Part shown: one piece after another, positions 38,426 through 46,393 of the stretch
How the letters are laid out: the number at the start of each line of letters is the position of its first letter
Position numbering within the stretch: the first letter of the stretch is position 1
NCBI GenBank assembly: GCA_030526425.1
Contig: JAUNCT010000015.1
Coordinates: 1 to 52,026, forward strand
Source of the DNA: Clostridia bacterium
Lineage (GTDB): Bacteria; Bacillota; Clostridia; Christensenellales; CAG-138
Length of the DNA: 52,026 nucleotides
Direction of reading: 5' to 3'
Notes under the pieces: model-generated
What the model saw: the letters and a program-made list of their open reading frames with translations, nothing else
Told to the model about the DNA's origin: nothing
Databases searched by the model: none
Position numbers and translations under genes: made by a program

Positions 38426-38797
38426 ATGCCGCTTTCTTACGAGCCGAAAGCCAAAGCGAATGCAAAGGTGCTACGCGCCAATGCGACTCGGCAGGAACGG
38501 CATCTGTGGTATGATTTCCTTTCCGGGTATCCCGTGCGGTTCCAACGGCAGAAGCCGATCGGTTCGCGCATCGTCGATTTTTACTGCAGCAGGGCACGCC
38601 TCGCGGTGGAGTTGGACGGCAGTCAACACTATTCCGAAGAGGGAATGACCGCCGATGCGCTTCGCACCGAGGAACTGAGTGCCTACGGCGTTCGCGTGCT
38701 GCGTTTCAGCAATGCGGATATCGATCTGCGTTTCGATGCCGTGTGTCTGTCGATCGACGATACGGTGCGAAGATACCTCGCGGAAACGGAGGAATGA
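38426..38797 (+). CDS. DUF559 (Vsr/restriction-endonuclease-like) protein
   Basis: The 123-residue protein matches DUF559, a PD-(D/E)xK-like fold related to very-short-patch repair nucleases. The sequence shows RQERHLWYDFLSG, FQRQKPIGSRIVDFYCSRARLAVELDG with the catalytic-type D and E, SQHYSEEG, RTEELSAYGVRVLRF and the C-terminal SIDDTVRRYL. GGAGAAAGGA precedes the ATG at 38426. Upstream in-frame codons lie inside the repeat. The stop codon TGA overlaps the first bases of repeat copy 2. The activity and target are unknown. Tight bracketing by palindromic repeats suggests the protein and repeats move or act together. Confidence 0.85.
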   Translation: MPLSYEPKAKANAKVLRANATRQERHLWYDFLSGYPVRFQRQKPIGSRIVDFYCSRARLAVELDGSQHYSEEGMTADALRTEELSAYGVRVLRFSNADIDLRFDAVCLSIDDTVRRYLAETEE

Positions 38798-38963
38798 CTC
38801 CTTCCGTCATCTCGCTCCGCTCGATGCCACCTCCCTCAGGAGGGAGGCTTTTGGCATAATAAGCTATATGCGTTGCCGAAGCAACAAAGGCAAACGCAAA
38901 GGACTCTCGAATGTACATGCCTCCCTCAGGAGGGAGGTGTCGGCGCAACCGACGGAAGGAGTC
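38796..38963. repeat. Palindromic element, copy 2 (right of DUF559 gene)
   Basis: This 168-bp unit begins GACTCCTTCCGTC within the DUF559 stop codon and ends GACGGAAGGAGTC. It shares with copy 1 the core AATAAGCTATATGCGTTGCC, both CTCCCTC/GAGGGAGG hairpins and a GTCGGCGCA end segment. It lacks about 30 bases of the left part of copy 1. Confidence 0.85.
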
Positions 38964-39048
38964 CGCACACGCGGTTCCCCTGCCGGGAACCCAACCAACA
39001 CAGTCATCCGCCCCCAAACGGGGGACGATATCAACGGAGGAACAAACC

Positions 39049-40548
39049 ATGAAAAAGATCGTTGCGCTGATGCTGGCGACCGCCATGAGCGTGTCGATGG
39101 CGGCATGCGCCAAGAAGGAAGCACCCAAGCCCACCGAGGCGCCCGCGGCGGCACCCGTCGTGACCGAAGCACCCGCAGAGGTCGCGTCCGTGAACGCGGC
39201 GGAAGCGGCACCGGAAACCGTACAAGCACCCGCGGAGAACGAACTCATCGACTCCCTGGATGCGAAGGAAGCGGCACCCGCAGACCGCCGCGACAGCGCT
39301 GCCGCGACCGTCGGCGCCGGCAAGATCACCTGCGGTGAGCTTGAGGATTACTACAACTACATGGTGCAGATGTACCAGATGTACGGCATGGCCGCACCGA
39401 CCGCCGAGGAGGACATCACCAGCATCACCGAGTCCTGCCTGGATCTGCTCATCGAGGAGAAGGTCCTGAGCGAGAAGGCGAAGGAAATGGGCGCGGACAA
39501 GCTGACCGCCGAGCAGGAGGAGCAGCTCAAGGCACAGGTCGCCGAGGAGCGCGCGGGTCTCATCGAAGCCTACGCCGAGCAGGTCACCGTTTCCGGTACC
39601 GATGCCGAGAAGGAAGCCGCGATCGTCGCGAAGATCAACGAGGACATCGCCGCATACCTCGGTGAACAGATGGACCTCGACACCTACCTCGAGACCGTCG
39701 TCGCGCCCGGTTACCGCGATCAGATCGCTTCCGAGAACCTCGAAAAGCAGGTGATGGGTTCCGTCACCGTTTCCGAGGAGGATGTGAAGGCGGCCTACGA
39801 CAAGTACCTCGCAGAGGACAAGACCGCGGCCGAGAAGGATCCGCTCTCCTACGGTGAGAACCAGGAGCAGGTGGAGATCGCCGGCGGTCGCCCGGTCCTG
39901 TTCGTGCCCGAGGGATACAAGCGCATCAAGGTGCTGACCATCGCGCCCGAAACCGAGCTTTCCGCGGACTACGCGCTCAACAAGGACAAGATGACCGAGC
40001 TCGAGCGTGAGTTCGGCGTCATGATGCTCAACGGCACCGCGGACGATGTCCGTGCCGATGAGATCCGCACCGAGTACGAGAGCCTGAAGACCGCGAACGA
40101 GACCATGTACGAGGCTTACACTGCGCCCGCGCGCGAAAAGGCGCAGGCGGCTTACGCCGAGCTCACCGCCGGCACCGCGTTCATGGATGTCGCCCGCAAG
40201 TACATCGTCGACGCGGATATGAGCGTGCCCTCGCTCGACCACGCGCGCCTCATCTACATGGAAGGCGCCGACAACTGGGACGATGAGATCCGCGCGACCG
40301 TCGCGGGGATGGAGCCCGGCACCTATTCCGAGCCCATCGAGATCGAAGGCAGCTACGCGGTCGTTTACCTCGAGGGCGTCGAGCCCGCGGGCGAGAAGGA
40401 GTTCGAATCCGTGAAGGATGCCCTGACCTCCATCGTCACCGAGCAGAGCAAGGCGACCGTCTGGAACGACACGCTCGAGCAGTGGAAGAACGATGCGGGC
40501 TTCGTCGTCCGTCACCCCGAGAACTACGGCTACATCGGCCGCGCGTAA
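39049..40548 (+). CDS. PrsA/SurA-like peptidyl-prolyl isomerase lipoprotein
   Basis: The 499-residue protein has a lipoprotein-type signal peptide (MKKIVALMLATAMSVSMAAC, C20) and a long Ala/Pro/Glu-rich linker (21-75). A SurA_N-like helical domain (about 85-260, GKITCGELEDYYNYMVQMYQ) and a C-terminal parvulin-like region (about 335-470) follow. The latter has FMDVARKYI, GMEPGTYSEPIEI and SYAVVYLEGV. It probably folds exported proteins at the outer face of the membrane. Some parvulin active-site positions are not obvious, so isomerase activity is uncertain. CGGAGG precedes the ATG. It follows mfd after the inserted repeat element. A terminator follows. Confidence 0.85.
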   Translation: MKKIVALMLATAMSVSMAACAKKEAPKPTEAPAAAPVVTEAPAEVASVNAAEAAPETVQAPAENELIDSLDAKEAAPADRRDSAAATVGAGKITCGELEDYYNYMVQMYQMYGMAAPTAEEDITSITESCLDLLIEEKVLSEKAKEMGADKLTAEQEEQLKAQVAEERAGLIEAYAEQVTVSGTDAEKEAAIVAKINEDIAAYLGEQMDLDTYLETVVAPGYRDQIASENLEKQVMGSVTVSEEDVKAAYDKYLAEDKTAAEKDPLSYGENQEQVEIAGGRPVLFVPEGYKRIKVLTIAPETELSADYALNKDKMTELEREFGVMMLNGTADDVRADEIRTEYESLKTANETMYEAYTAPAREKAQAAYAELTAGTAFMDVARKYIVDADMSVPSLDHARLIYMEGADNWDDEIRATVAGMEPGTYSEPIEIEGSYAVVYLEGVEPAGEKEFESVKDALTSIVTEQSKATVWNDTLEQWKNDAGFVVRHPENYGYIGRA

Positions 40549-40595
40549 GCGAAAGACCGGACCCGAAACCCACGGGTTTCGGAAACCGAACAAAG

Positions 40596-40629
40596 AAAAG
40601 CACGGTTGCCGCAAGGCGCCGTGCTTTTT
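40596..40629 (+). terminator. Terminator of the PrsA-like gene
   Basis: AAAAGCACGG and CCGTGCTTTT pair with an inner GCC/GGC step, followed by T. Confidence 0.75.
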
Positions 40630-40651
40630 GCATGCCCGGGGCGCGTTTCCG

Positions 40652-40680
40652 TTGACACCCACACCCGTACACAGTATATT
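40652..40680 (+). promoter_or_regulatory. Near-consensus promoter of the flavin reductase gene
   Basis: TTGACA (40652-40657), 17 bases, TATATT (40675-40680). Confidence 0.85.
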
Positions 40681-40708
40681 GTACCTACATCCGAAAAGGA
40701 GAGGGACC

Positions 40709-41209
40709 ATGTTCAAAGAAACATCCGTATTCGACCTGAAGCAAAACGTTTTCGAGGAGATCCACAAGAACTGGATGCTCGTTTCGGCGGCAAAGCCCGA
40801 CGGCACCGTCAACACCATGACCGCCAGCTGGGGCGCGATGGGCGAGCTGTGGAACAAGGAGACCGTTACGGTCTACATCCGCGAAAGCCGCTATACGAAG
40901 GAATTCATCGACGCGCAGGAATACTTCACCGTTTCCCTGTTCGACGGGCACCGCAAGGAGCTCACGCTGCTCGGGCGAAGATCCGGGCGCGACGGGGACA
41001 AGATCGCCGAGGCGGGCTTCCACACCGAGCTCGTCGGGGGACAGCCGGCGTTCGCCGAAAGCAAGTGCGTGCTCGTCTGCAAAAAGATCTACGAGACCCC
41101 GCTCGACCCGAAGGCGATCCCCGAAGAGTACCTCGCGGCGAACTACGCCAACGGCGACTACCACACCATGTACATCGGCGAAGTCGTTGCCTGCTATGTG
41201 AACGAATGA
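40709..41209 (+). CDS. Flavin reductase-like FMN-binding protein
   Basis: This 166-residue protein has the flavin-reductase split-barrel pattern: NWMLVSAAKPDGTVNTMTASWGAMGELW, VTVYIRESRYTKEFIDAQEY split by variable residues, and FTVSLFDGHRKEL. Members bind FMN and use NAD(P)H, or act as flavoredoxins. GGAGAGGG precedes the ATG. It is the first gene of a run with a GNAT protein and a small protein, transcribed from a strong promoter. The partner is unknown. Confidence 0.88.
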   Translation: MFKETSVFDLKQNVFEEIHKNWMLVSAAKPDGTVNTMTASWGAMGELWNKETVTVYIRESRYTKEFIDAQEYFTVSLFDGHRKELTLLGRRSGRDGDKIAEAGFHTELVGGQPAFAESKCVLVCKKIYETPLDPKAIPEEYLAANYANGDYHTMYIGEVVACYVNE

Positions 41210-41302
41210 CCCGCACCGGGGATATCACCGGTGATGACACCGCAACCGCCCGACCGCGACCGGATACCGTTCGGCGCCGAAGCGCCGGAAAGGGGGCAGC
41301 CG

Positions 41303-41791
41303 ATGATCCGCCTGAGACCGATGGTGCGGGGCGACCTCGCCCTGTTCGAGCACTGGCTTTCGGCGCCGCACGTGCAAAAGTGGTACGGCGACCCCGCGGC
41401 GTGGCTGTACGAAGCCGCCGAGATGGACGGGCTGTACGGCTGGATCGTCCGCTTCATCGCGGAGCGGGACGGCGTGCCCGTGGGCTTTTGCCAGTACTAC
41501 GCCTGCTGCGACAGCGGGGAGGACTGGGCGCATTACACGCGCCTCGGCGGCAGTTACAGCGTCGATTACCTCATCGGCGACGCGGCGGACCTGAACAAGG
41601 GGTACGGCAAACAGATGCTCGCCGCCCTCGAACGGGAGATCGGCAAGCTGCCCGGGGCGCGGCGCATCGTCGTCCGCCCGGAGCCGTTGAACACCGCCTC
41701 GCGCGCGTTGCTGCGTTCGGCGGGCTATGCGCTCGACACCGCGACGGATATCTTCGTGAAGGAACTGCGACCGAAGGAGAAAACACCATGA
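41303..41791 (+). CDS. GNAT acetyltransferase, AAC(6')-like
   Basis: The 162-residue protein is a GNAT N-acetyltransferase: MIRLRPMVRGDLALFEHWL at the start, VGFCQYY strand, SVDYLIGDAADLNKGYGKQML with the acetyl-CoA loop, and NTASRALLRSAGYA. The order of motifs resembles aminoglycoside 6'-N-acetyltransferases, but substrate cannot be inferred and many such relatives do not give resistance. ATG at 41303 fits the GNAT N-terminus and follows AAGGGGG; a longer frame from 41231 adds 24 unlikely residues. The stop overlaps the next gene. Confidence 0.82.
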   Translation: MIRLRPMVRGDLALFEHWLSAPHVQKWYGDPAAWLYEAAEMDGLYGWIVRFIAERDGVPVGFCQYYACCDSGEDWAHYTRLGGSYSVDYLIGDAADLNKGYGKQMLAALEREIGKLPGARRIVVRPEPLNTASRALLRSAGYALDTATDIFVKELRPKEKTP

Positions 41792-42015
41792 AAGAGATCG
41801 GCACGGAGGCTTTGGCGCTGTATCTGCAGTGCATCGCGAAAACGACCGCACTGCTGCAAACCTTCGAAGACCGGGAAAGCGCCGTTGCGTACCTTTGCAG
41901 GGAAACGGGGCTGCCCGAAGAGGAGTGTGCCCGCGCTGCCGACGTTTACCTGAGCCGCGCGAAAGCGGCGGGCGGGAAAGGCACGGAAGCGGACCACGGG
42001 GAGTCGGGCAAATAA
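41788..42015 (+). CDS. Small helical protein of unknown function
   Basis: This 75-residue protein begins in the GNAT stop codon (ATGA) and has GGAGAAAAC ahead of it. It is Ala/Glu/Leu-rich and probably helical (ALALYLQCIAKTTALLQTF, then ESAVAYLCRETGLPEEE). I recognise no family. Coupling to the GNAT gene suggests a related role. Confidence 0.6.
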   Translation: MKEIGTEALALYLQCIAKTTALLQTFEDRESAVAYLCRETGLPEEECARAADVYLSRAKAAGGKGTEADHGESGK

Positions 42016-42042
42016 AAAAGGACGGGAAACTCCCGTCCTTTT
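42016..42042. terminator. Bidirectional terminator between convergent genes
   Basis: AAAAGGACGGGA and TCCCGTCCTTTT pair over AAC. Confidence 0.85.
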
Positions 42043-42051
42043 GCGTATCCG

Positions 42052-43398
42052 TTATTCTGCTGTGGTCGTTTTCGCGCGGTGCCACGGACCCTTGCGGTAA
42101 AATGCGATGGAAAGCAGCGTGCCGGTCGTCCAGCCGATGGGCCACGCGCACCAGATCCCCGTCGCGCCGAGGGCGGTGCCCGAAAGCACAAAGGCCAGCA
42201 CCACGCGGAGGATGAGGTCCGTGAAGGTGGCGGTCATGAAGCGGCGCATCTGCCCCGCGCCGCGGAGGATGCCGTCGGCAACGAGCTTGACCGAAACGAC
42301 GAAGTAGAACGGCGCGAGGATGCGCAGGTACGTCACGCCCGTGTGCACGGCAAGCGCCGTCGGCGCGTCGAGGAAGAGGCGGAGGCACATCTCTCCGCCG
42401 AAGAAGTACAGCAGGAAGAAGGGGAGACCGAGCGTCCAAACCATTTGCACGCCCGCGCGGAAGCCCGCGCCGATGCGCTCTTGCCTGCCAGCACCGAGGT
42501 TCTGCGCCGTGTAGTTCGAAATGCCGTTGCCGAGCGTCGTAAACGAGGTGATCACGAGGTTGTTCAGCTTGACCGCGGCGGCGTAGCCTGCGACGACCGG
42601 GGCGCCGAAGCCGTTGATGATGCCCTGAATGACGATGTTGCCGAGTGAGATGAAGCCCTGCTGCAGGGTGCTCGGCACGGCGATGGCGACGATCTGCCCG
42701 AGGATGGCGCGGTCGAACCGGGGTACCTTCGTTCCGTCGCCGAGTGCGGAAAGCCTGCGGAACACCGCGCCCATGGCGAGCAGACAGCTCACGCCCTGAC
42801 AGAGGAAGGTCGCCCAAGCGACGCCCTCGACGCCCCTGCCGAACGCGGTGACGAAGAGGATATCCACGATGATGTTCGCCACCGATGAGACCGCCAGAAA
42901 CAGAAAGGGCGTTTTCGAATCCCCGAGGGCGGAGAAGATGCCCGTGGCGATGTTGTAAAAGAACAGGAAGGGCAGCCCCAACGTGTAGATGTCGAGGTAG
43001 CGCTTCGAGTCGGCGAAGAGCTCCGCGGGCGTTTGGATGAGGCGGAGCAGCGGACCCGCGCCGAACAGACCGAACAGCATGAGCGCGGCGCACACCGCGG
43101 CGGAAAGGATGCACGCGGTGGAAACGGCGGTGCGCATGCGCGGGTATTCCTTTGCGCCGAACAGCCGCGAAACGACGACCGAGCAGCCCATGTTGCACCC
43201 GAAGGCGAACGCGAGGTAGATGAGCGTGATCTCGTAGCTGTTGCCGACGGCGGCGAGCGCGTTCTCGCCGATGAACTTGCCGGCAACGAGGCTGTCGGCG
43301 ATGTTGTACATTTGCTGGAACAGGACGCTGCCGAACAGCGGCAGACAGAAGCGCCAAAGCACGCCCTGCGGGTTTCCCTGGGTCAGATCCCGGTTCAC
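42052..43398 (-). CDS. MATE-family multidrug/sodium efflux transporter
   Basis: The 448-residue protein has about twelve transmembrane helices in two MATE repeats: LFGSVLFQQMYNIADSLVAG in the first half and QQGFISLGNIVIQGIINGFG in the second, as in the DinF/MepA-type branch. It probably exports organic cations or other small molecules in exchange for Na+ or H+. GTG at 43398 follows GGAGGACAACCCCC and gives the usual N-terminus. It diverges from a LysR gene, and an inverted repeat lies inside its promoter, so ligand-controlled induction is likely. Confidence 0.92.
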   Translation of the reverse strand: MNRDLTQGNPQGVLWRFCLPLFGSVLFQQMYNIADSLVAGKFIGENALAAVGNSYEITLIYLAFAFGCNMGCSVVVSRLFGAKEYPRMRTAVSTACILSAAVCAALMLFGLFGAGPLLRLIQTPAELFADSKRYLDIYTLGLPFLFFYNIATGIFSALGDSKTPFLFLAVSSVANIIVDILFVTAFGRGVEGVAWATFLCQGVSCLLAMGAVFRRLSALGDGTKVPRFDRAILGQIVAIAVPSTLQQGFISLGNIVIQGIINGFGAPVVAGYAAAVKLNNLVITSFTTLGNGISNYTAQNLGAGRQERIGAGFRAGVQMVWTLGLPFFLLYFFGGEMCLRLFLDAPTALAVHTGVTYLRILAPFYFVVSVKLVADGILRGAGQMRRFMTATFTDLILRVVLAFVLSGTALGATGIWCAWPIGWTTGTLLSIAFYRKGPWHRAKTTTAE

Positions 43399-43443
43399 GG
43401 GGGTTGTCCTCCTTCGGTGGTCTTGTTTCGGATGCCGAAATGC

Positions 43444-43473
43444 ATTATAATACCGTGATATCACATATGTAAA
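43444..43473 (-). promoter_or_regulatory. Promoter of the MATE gene
   Basis: On the minus strand TTTACA stands 18 bases before TATAAT. The palindrome arm ATATCACAT lies in the spacer. Confidence 0.65.
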
Positions 43474-43497
43474 ATGTCAATTGATGAAATGTGATAT
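43458..43497. promoter_or_regulatory. Putative LysR operator in the MATE/LysR divergent region
   Basis: ATATCACAT (43458-43466) and ATGTGATAT (43489-43497) are perfect inverted arms 22 bases apart. One arm sits in the MATE promoter spacer and the other lies 27 bases before the LysR start codon. Confidence 0.55.
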
Positions 43498-43523
43498 GTC
43501 GTATTGACATACCCGGAGGACGG

Positions 43524-44438
43524 ATGAACATCAGTTACGACCACTACAAAGTATTTTATTATGTGGCGAAGTACAGAAACATCACCGCGGCGGCAAGGGC
43601 GCTGATGAGCAACCAGCCGAACGTCACCCGCATGATCAAAAAGCTCGAGGACGAACTCGGATGCACCCTGTTCGTGCGGCACCGCAACGGCGTTTCGCCG
43701 ACGCCCGAGGGCGAGAAGCTGTATGCGCATGTGGCGGTCGCCTGCGAACACATCCTGCTGGCGGAACAGCAGATCGCCGGGGAACGGAGCCTCTCGGCGG
43801 GCGTCGTTTCGGTCGCCGCCAGTGAGATCGCGCTGCATTGCGCCCTGCTTCCCGTGCTGAAGGCGTACCGCAAGCGGTATCCGGGCATCCGCATCCGCAT
43901 CTCGAACCACTCCACCCCGCAGGCGGTGGACGCCCTGAAAAAGGGCTTGGTCGATTTTGCGGTCGTTACCGGCCCGTTCGAACTGCCGCCCGATATCGGC
44001 GCGACGGTCCTGAGGACGATCCGCGAGGTGGCGGTGTACGGCAGCGGGCTGCCGATCCCGCCGGGGACGGTCCTCGGGCGGGAGGAGTTTGCGGCATTCC
44101 CCATCGTCGGGCTGGGCGAGGATACCGGCTCGTTTGTACGGTACACGGCGTATTTCGAGCGGATGGGGCTGTCCTACAGCGCGGACGTCGAAGCCGCGAC
44201 CGCCGACCAGATCCTGCCGATGGTGCGCTCGGATCTCGGCATCGGATTCGTGCCGGAGGAATTTTTGGAAAACGAAAGAACGGAGAACCTCATCGTTCCG
44301 GAAACGGCGTATCTGCTGCCGCGGCGGGATATCTGTCTTTTGAAACGGAAGGACACCGTGCCCGGCATCGCCGCCGCCGCGCTGGTGGAGGAGCTGCTTG
44401 CGGCATCCCGCACGGGGGAGAAAGGAGACAACGCATGA
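43524..44438 (+). CDS. LysR-family regulator divergent from the MATE gene
   Basis: The 304-residue regulator has the LysR DNA-binding domain (MNISYDHYKVFYYVAKYRNI, then SNQPNVTRMIKKLEDELGCTLFVRH) and an effector domain. GGAGGA at 43515 sets the start. The most likely target is the divergent MATE gene through the dyad at 43458-43497. Its stop overlaps the next gene, a YjdF-like membrane protein. Confidence 0.92.
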   Translation: MNISYDHYKVFYYVAKYRNITAAARALMSNQPNVTRMIKKLEDELGCTLFVRHRNGVSPTPEGEKLYAHVAVACEHILLAEQQIAGERSLSAGVVSVAASEIALHCALLPVLKAYRKRYPGIRIRISNHSTPQAVDALKKGLVDFAVVTGPFELPPDIGATVLRTIREVAVYGSGLPIPPGTVLGREEFAAFPIVGLGEDTGSFVRYTAYFERMGLSYSADVEAATADQILPMVRSDLGIGFVPEEFLENERTENLIVPETAYLLPRRDICLLKRKDTVPGIAAAALVEELLAASRTGEKGDNA

Positions 44439-45277
44439 AAGACATTTTCAAAAAGCTGGCACCGAAGAGCGTGCGGTATCAAAGGACCTCTCTGGTCGTG
44501 TATGTGCTGCTGCGCACGCTGGTGCTGCTCACGCTTGTGCGCGGGCTGTTCCTGCGCAACTACGAAACGGTGTTCTTCTGCGTGCTGACGCTCGTGCTCA
44601 TGTTCGTGCCGAGCTTTCTCGAAAAGAAGCTGAAGGTCGAGCTGCCCGAAACGCTCGAGATCATCATCCTGCTGTTCATCTTCGCGGCGGAGATCCTCGG
44701 CGAGCTCAACAGCTTTTACGTGCGCGTGCCGCATTGGGATACGGCGCTCCACACCATCAACGGCTTCCTCTGCGCGGCGGTCGGCTTCGCGCTGGTCGAC
44801 CTTTTGAACCGCAGTGACCGCTTTTCGCTGAAGCTGTCACCGCTGTACCTCGCGGTGACGGCGTTCTGCTTTTCGATGACCATCGGCGTGCTGTGGGAAT
44901 TCGCCGAGTACGGCGCGGACAACCTGCTGCACACCGACATGCAGAAGGACACCGTCGTGCGGGAGATCTATTCGGTCGAGACCGACCCGACGCGCAGCAA
45001 CCGCGTGATGGCTTACCGCAACATCGGCGATGTGATCCTGGTGTATGAGGACGGCACGCAGGAGGCGCTCGGCGTGGGCGGCTATCTCGACATCGGTCTC
45101 CGCGACACGATGAAGGACCTCATCGTCAACTTCATCGGCGCGGTGGTGTTCTGCTCGATCGGCTACTTCTACGCGAAACAGGGCTGGAACGACCGCTTCA
45201 TGGCGCGCTTCGTGCCGCGGCGGCGCGAGGGGGACGAACTCCCGGCAGGGGCGCCGGGGGACGGAACAACGGAATAA
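44435..45277 (+). CDS. YjdF/DUF2238-like integral membrane protein
   Basis: This 280-residue protein has six to seven hydrophobic helices and the characteristic HWDTALHTINGFLCAAVGFALVD, ending in CFSMTIGVLWEFAEYGAD with NLLHTDMQKD. These match the DUF2238/YjdF membrane family, whose function is unknown. A soluble loop (about 185-225) carries IYSVETDPTRSN and a C-terminal basic tail follows the last helix. ATGA overlap with the LysR gene suggests cotranscription. Confidence 0.8.
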   Translation: MKDIFKKLAPKSVRYQRTSLVVYVLLRTLVLLTLVRGLFLRNYETVFFCVLTLVLMFVPSFLEKKLKVELPETLEIIILLFIFAAEILGELNSFYVRVPHWDTALHTINGFLCAAVGFALVDLLNRSDRFSLKLSPLYLAVTAFCFSMTIGVLWEFAEYGADNLLHTDMQKDTVVREIYSVETDPTRSNRVMAYRNIGDVILVYEDGTQEALGVGGYLDIGLRDTMKDLIVNFIGAVVFCSIGYFYAKQGWNDRFMARFVPRRREGDELPAGAPGDGTTE

Positions 45278-45383
45278 GCGCAAACGCAACGGGCGGGGGG
45301 AGACCCCGACCCGGATGCGAACTTGTTTTCCGCGGCGGGGAAACGGTACAATGGAGATGATGAAACCGACAGGAGGAACGAAC

Positions 45384-46313
45384 ATGGAATTCCGGCGGAT
45401 CGGCATCCTCGGGGCGGGCGCGGTCGGCGCGTATGCCCTGTGGGGCTTGGCGGAGGCGGAGGGGACCGAGCTCTGCCTCGTGGCGGAAGGCGCGCGGGCG
45501 GAACGGCTGCGGCGCGACGGGGTGACGATCAACGGGCGGGAATACCGCCCCACTGTGAAAACGCCCGCGGAGTCGGGCGCGCTCGACCTTTTGATCGTGG
45601 CGCTGAAGTACGGCGCGCTGCGCGAAGCCCTGCCGGGGATCCAAATGGTGACGGGACCCGACACGGCGATCATGAGCCTGATGAACGGCGTCGACAGCGA
45701 GGAGACCATCGGCGCGGCGGTCGGCATGCGGCACATGGTGCACGCGCTCATCAAAGTGCAGTCCGAACGGCGGGGCAGCGACATCCGCTTCGACCCCGAA
45801 ACCACGGTGGGCATCGTTTACGGCGAGGCGGACCCGCAAGCGCCGGAGGAACGGACCGAAGCGCTCGGGCGGCTGTTCGCAAGAACGCCGCTGAGAACGC
45901 GCCTGTCGCGGAACATCGTTGCGGAGATGTGGGCGAAGTACCTGCTGAACGTGTCGAAGAACCTGCCGCAGGCGGTGCTCGGGGTGGGCGCGGGCGCGTA
46001 TGACGACAGCGAACACGTGCGCTTTCTGCGCGACGGGCTGGCAGCCGAGGTGCTGGCGGTCGCCGCGGCGCGGGGCGTCGACCTTGCGGTGCTGAAGGAG
46101 CACGCGGGCACGACCTCGTTCATCCGCCCGGCGGCGCGCTTTTCGACCCTGCAGGACCTGGAAGCCGGACGTGCGACGGAGGTCGATATGCTGGCGGGCG
46201 CGCTTATGCGCATGGGCGAAGAATCGGGTGTCGCAACGCCGTTCGCGGCATATACCTACCACGCCGTCAAAGCGTTGGAGGAAAAGAACGCGGGAAAGTT
46301 CCGCTATGAATGA
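45384..46313 (+). CDS. Ketopantoate reductase (ApbA/PanE)-family protein
   Basis: The 309-residue protein has an N-terminal NADP Rossmann motif (IGILGAGAVGAYALWGL), IVALKYG, MSLMNGVDSEETI, and the C-terminal helical domain with EMWAKYLLNVSKN, which holds the catalytic lysine. The family reduces 2-ketopantoate for pantothenate synthesis, but many paralogues act on other 2-ketoacids. No pan genes are adjacent, so the substrate is open. AGGAGG precedes the ATG. Confidence 0.88.
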   Translation: MEFRRIGILGAGAVGAYALWGLAEAEGTELCLVAEGARAERLRRDGVTINGREYRPTVKTPAESGALDLLIVALKYGALREALPGIQMVTGPDTAIMSLMNGVDSEETIGAAVGMRHMVHALIKVQSERRGSDIRFDPETTVGIVYGEADPQAPEERTEALGRLFARTPLRTRLSRNIVAEMWAKYLLNVSKNLPQAVLGVGAGAYDDSEHVRFLRDGLAAEVLAVAAARGVDLAVLKEHAGTTSFIRPAARFSTLQDLEAGRATEVDMLAGALMRMGEESGVATPFAAYTYHAVKALEEKNAGKFRYE

Positions 46314-46359
46314 GGAAGCGCGGGGAAGCGCTGCGGTTTCCGGAAACGAAGGACAAAAG

Positions 46360-46393
46360 AAAAACGACCCCGCGGGTTGCGGGGCCGTTTTTT
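46360..46393. terminator. Bidirectional terminator between convergent genes
   Basis: AAAAACGACCCCGC pairs with GCGGGGCCGTTTTT with one mismatch. Confidence 0.8.

Larger units (their letters stand above)
38195..38963. mobile_element. Putative composite element: two palindromic repeats bracketing a DUF559 gene
   Basis: The outermost ends of this 769-bp segment are perfect 13-bp inverted repeats (GACTCCTTCCGTC and GACGGAAGGAGTC). Two direct copies of a MITE-like unit flank one nuclease-like gene. No transposase is present and no target-site duplication is clear. The mobile nature is inferred from structure only. Confidence 0.55.

Noticed and set aside
38180..38980. Target-site duplication around the composite repeat element
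   Set aside because: No convincing short direct repeat flanks 38195 and 38963, so transposition cannot be demonstrated from this locus.
41303..41791. Aminoglycoside resistance gene
   Set aside because: The protein has AAC(6')-like motif order, but generic GNAT proteins share it and there is no resistance-type context.
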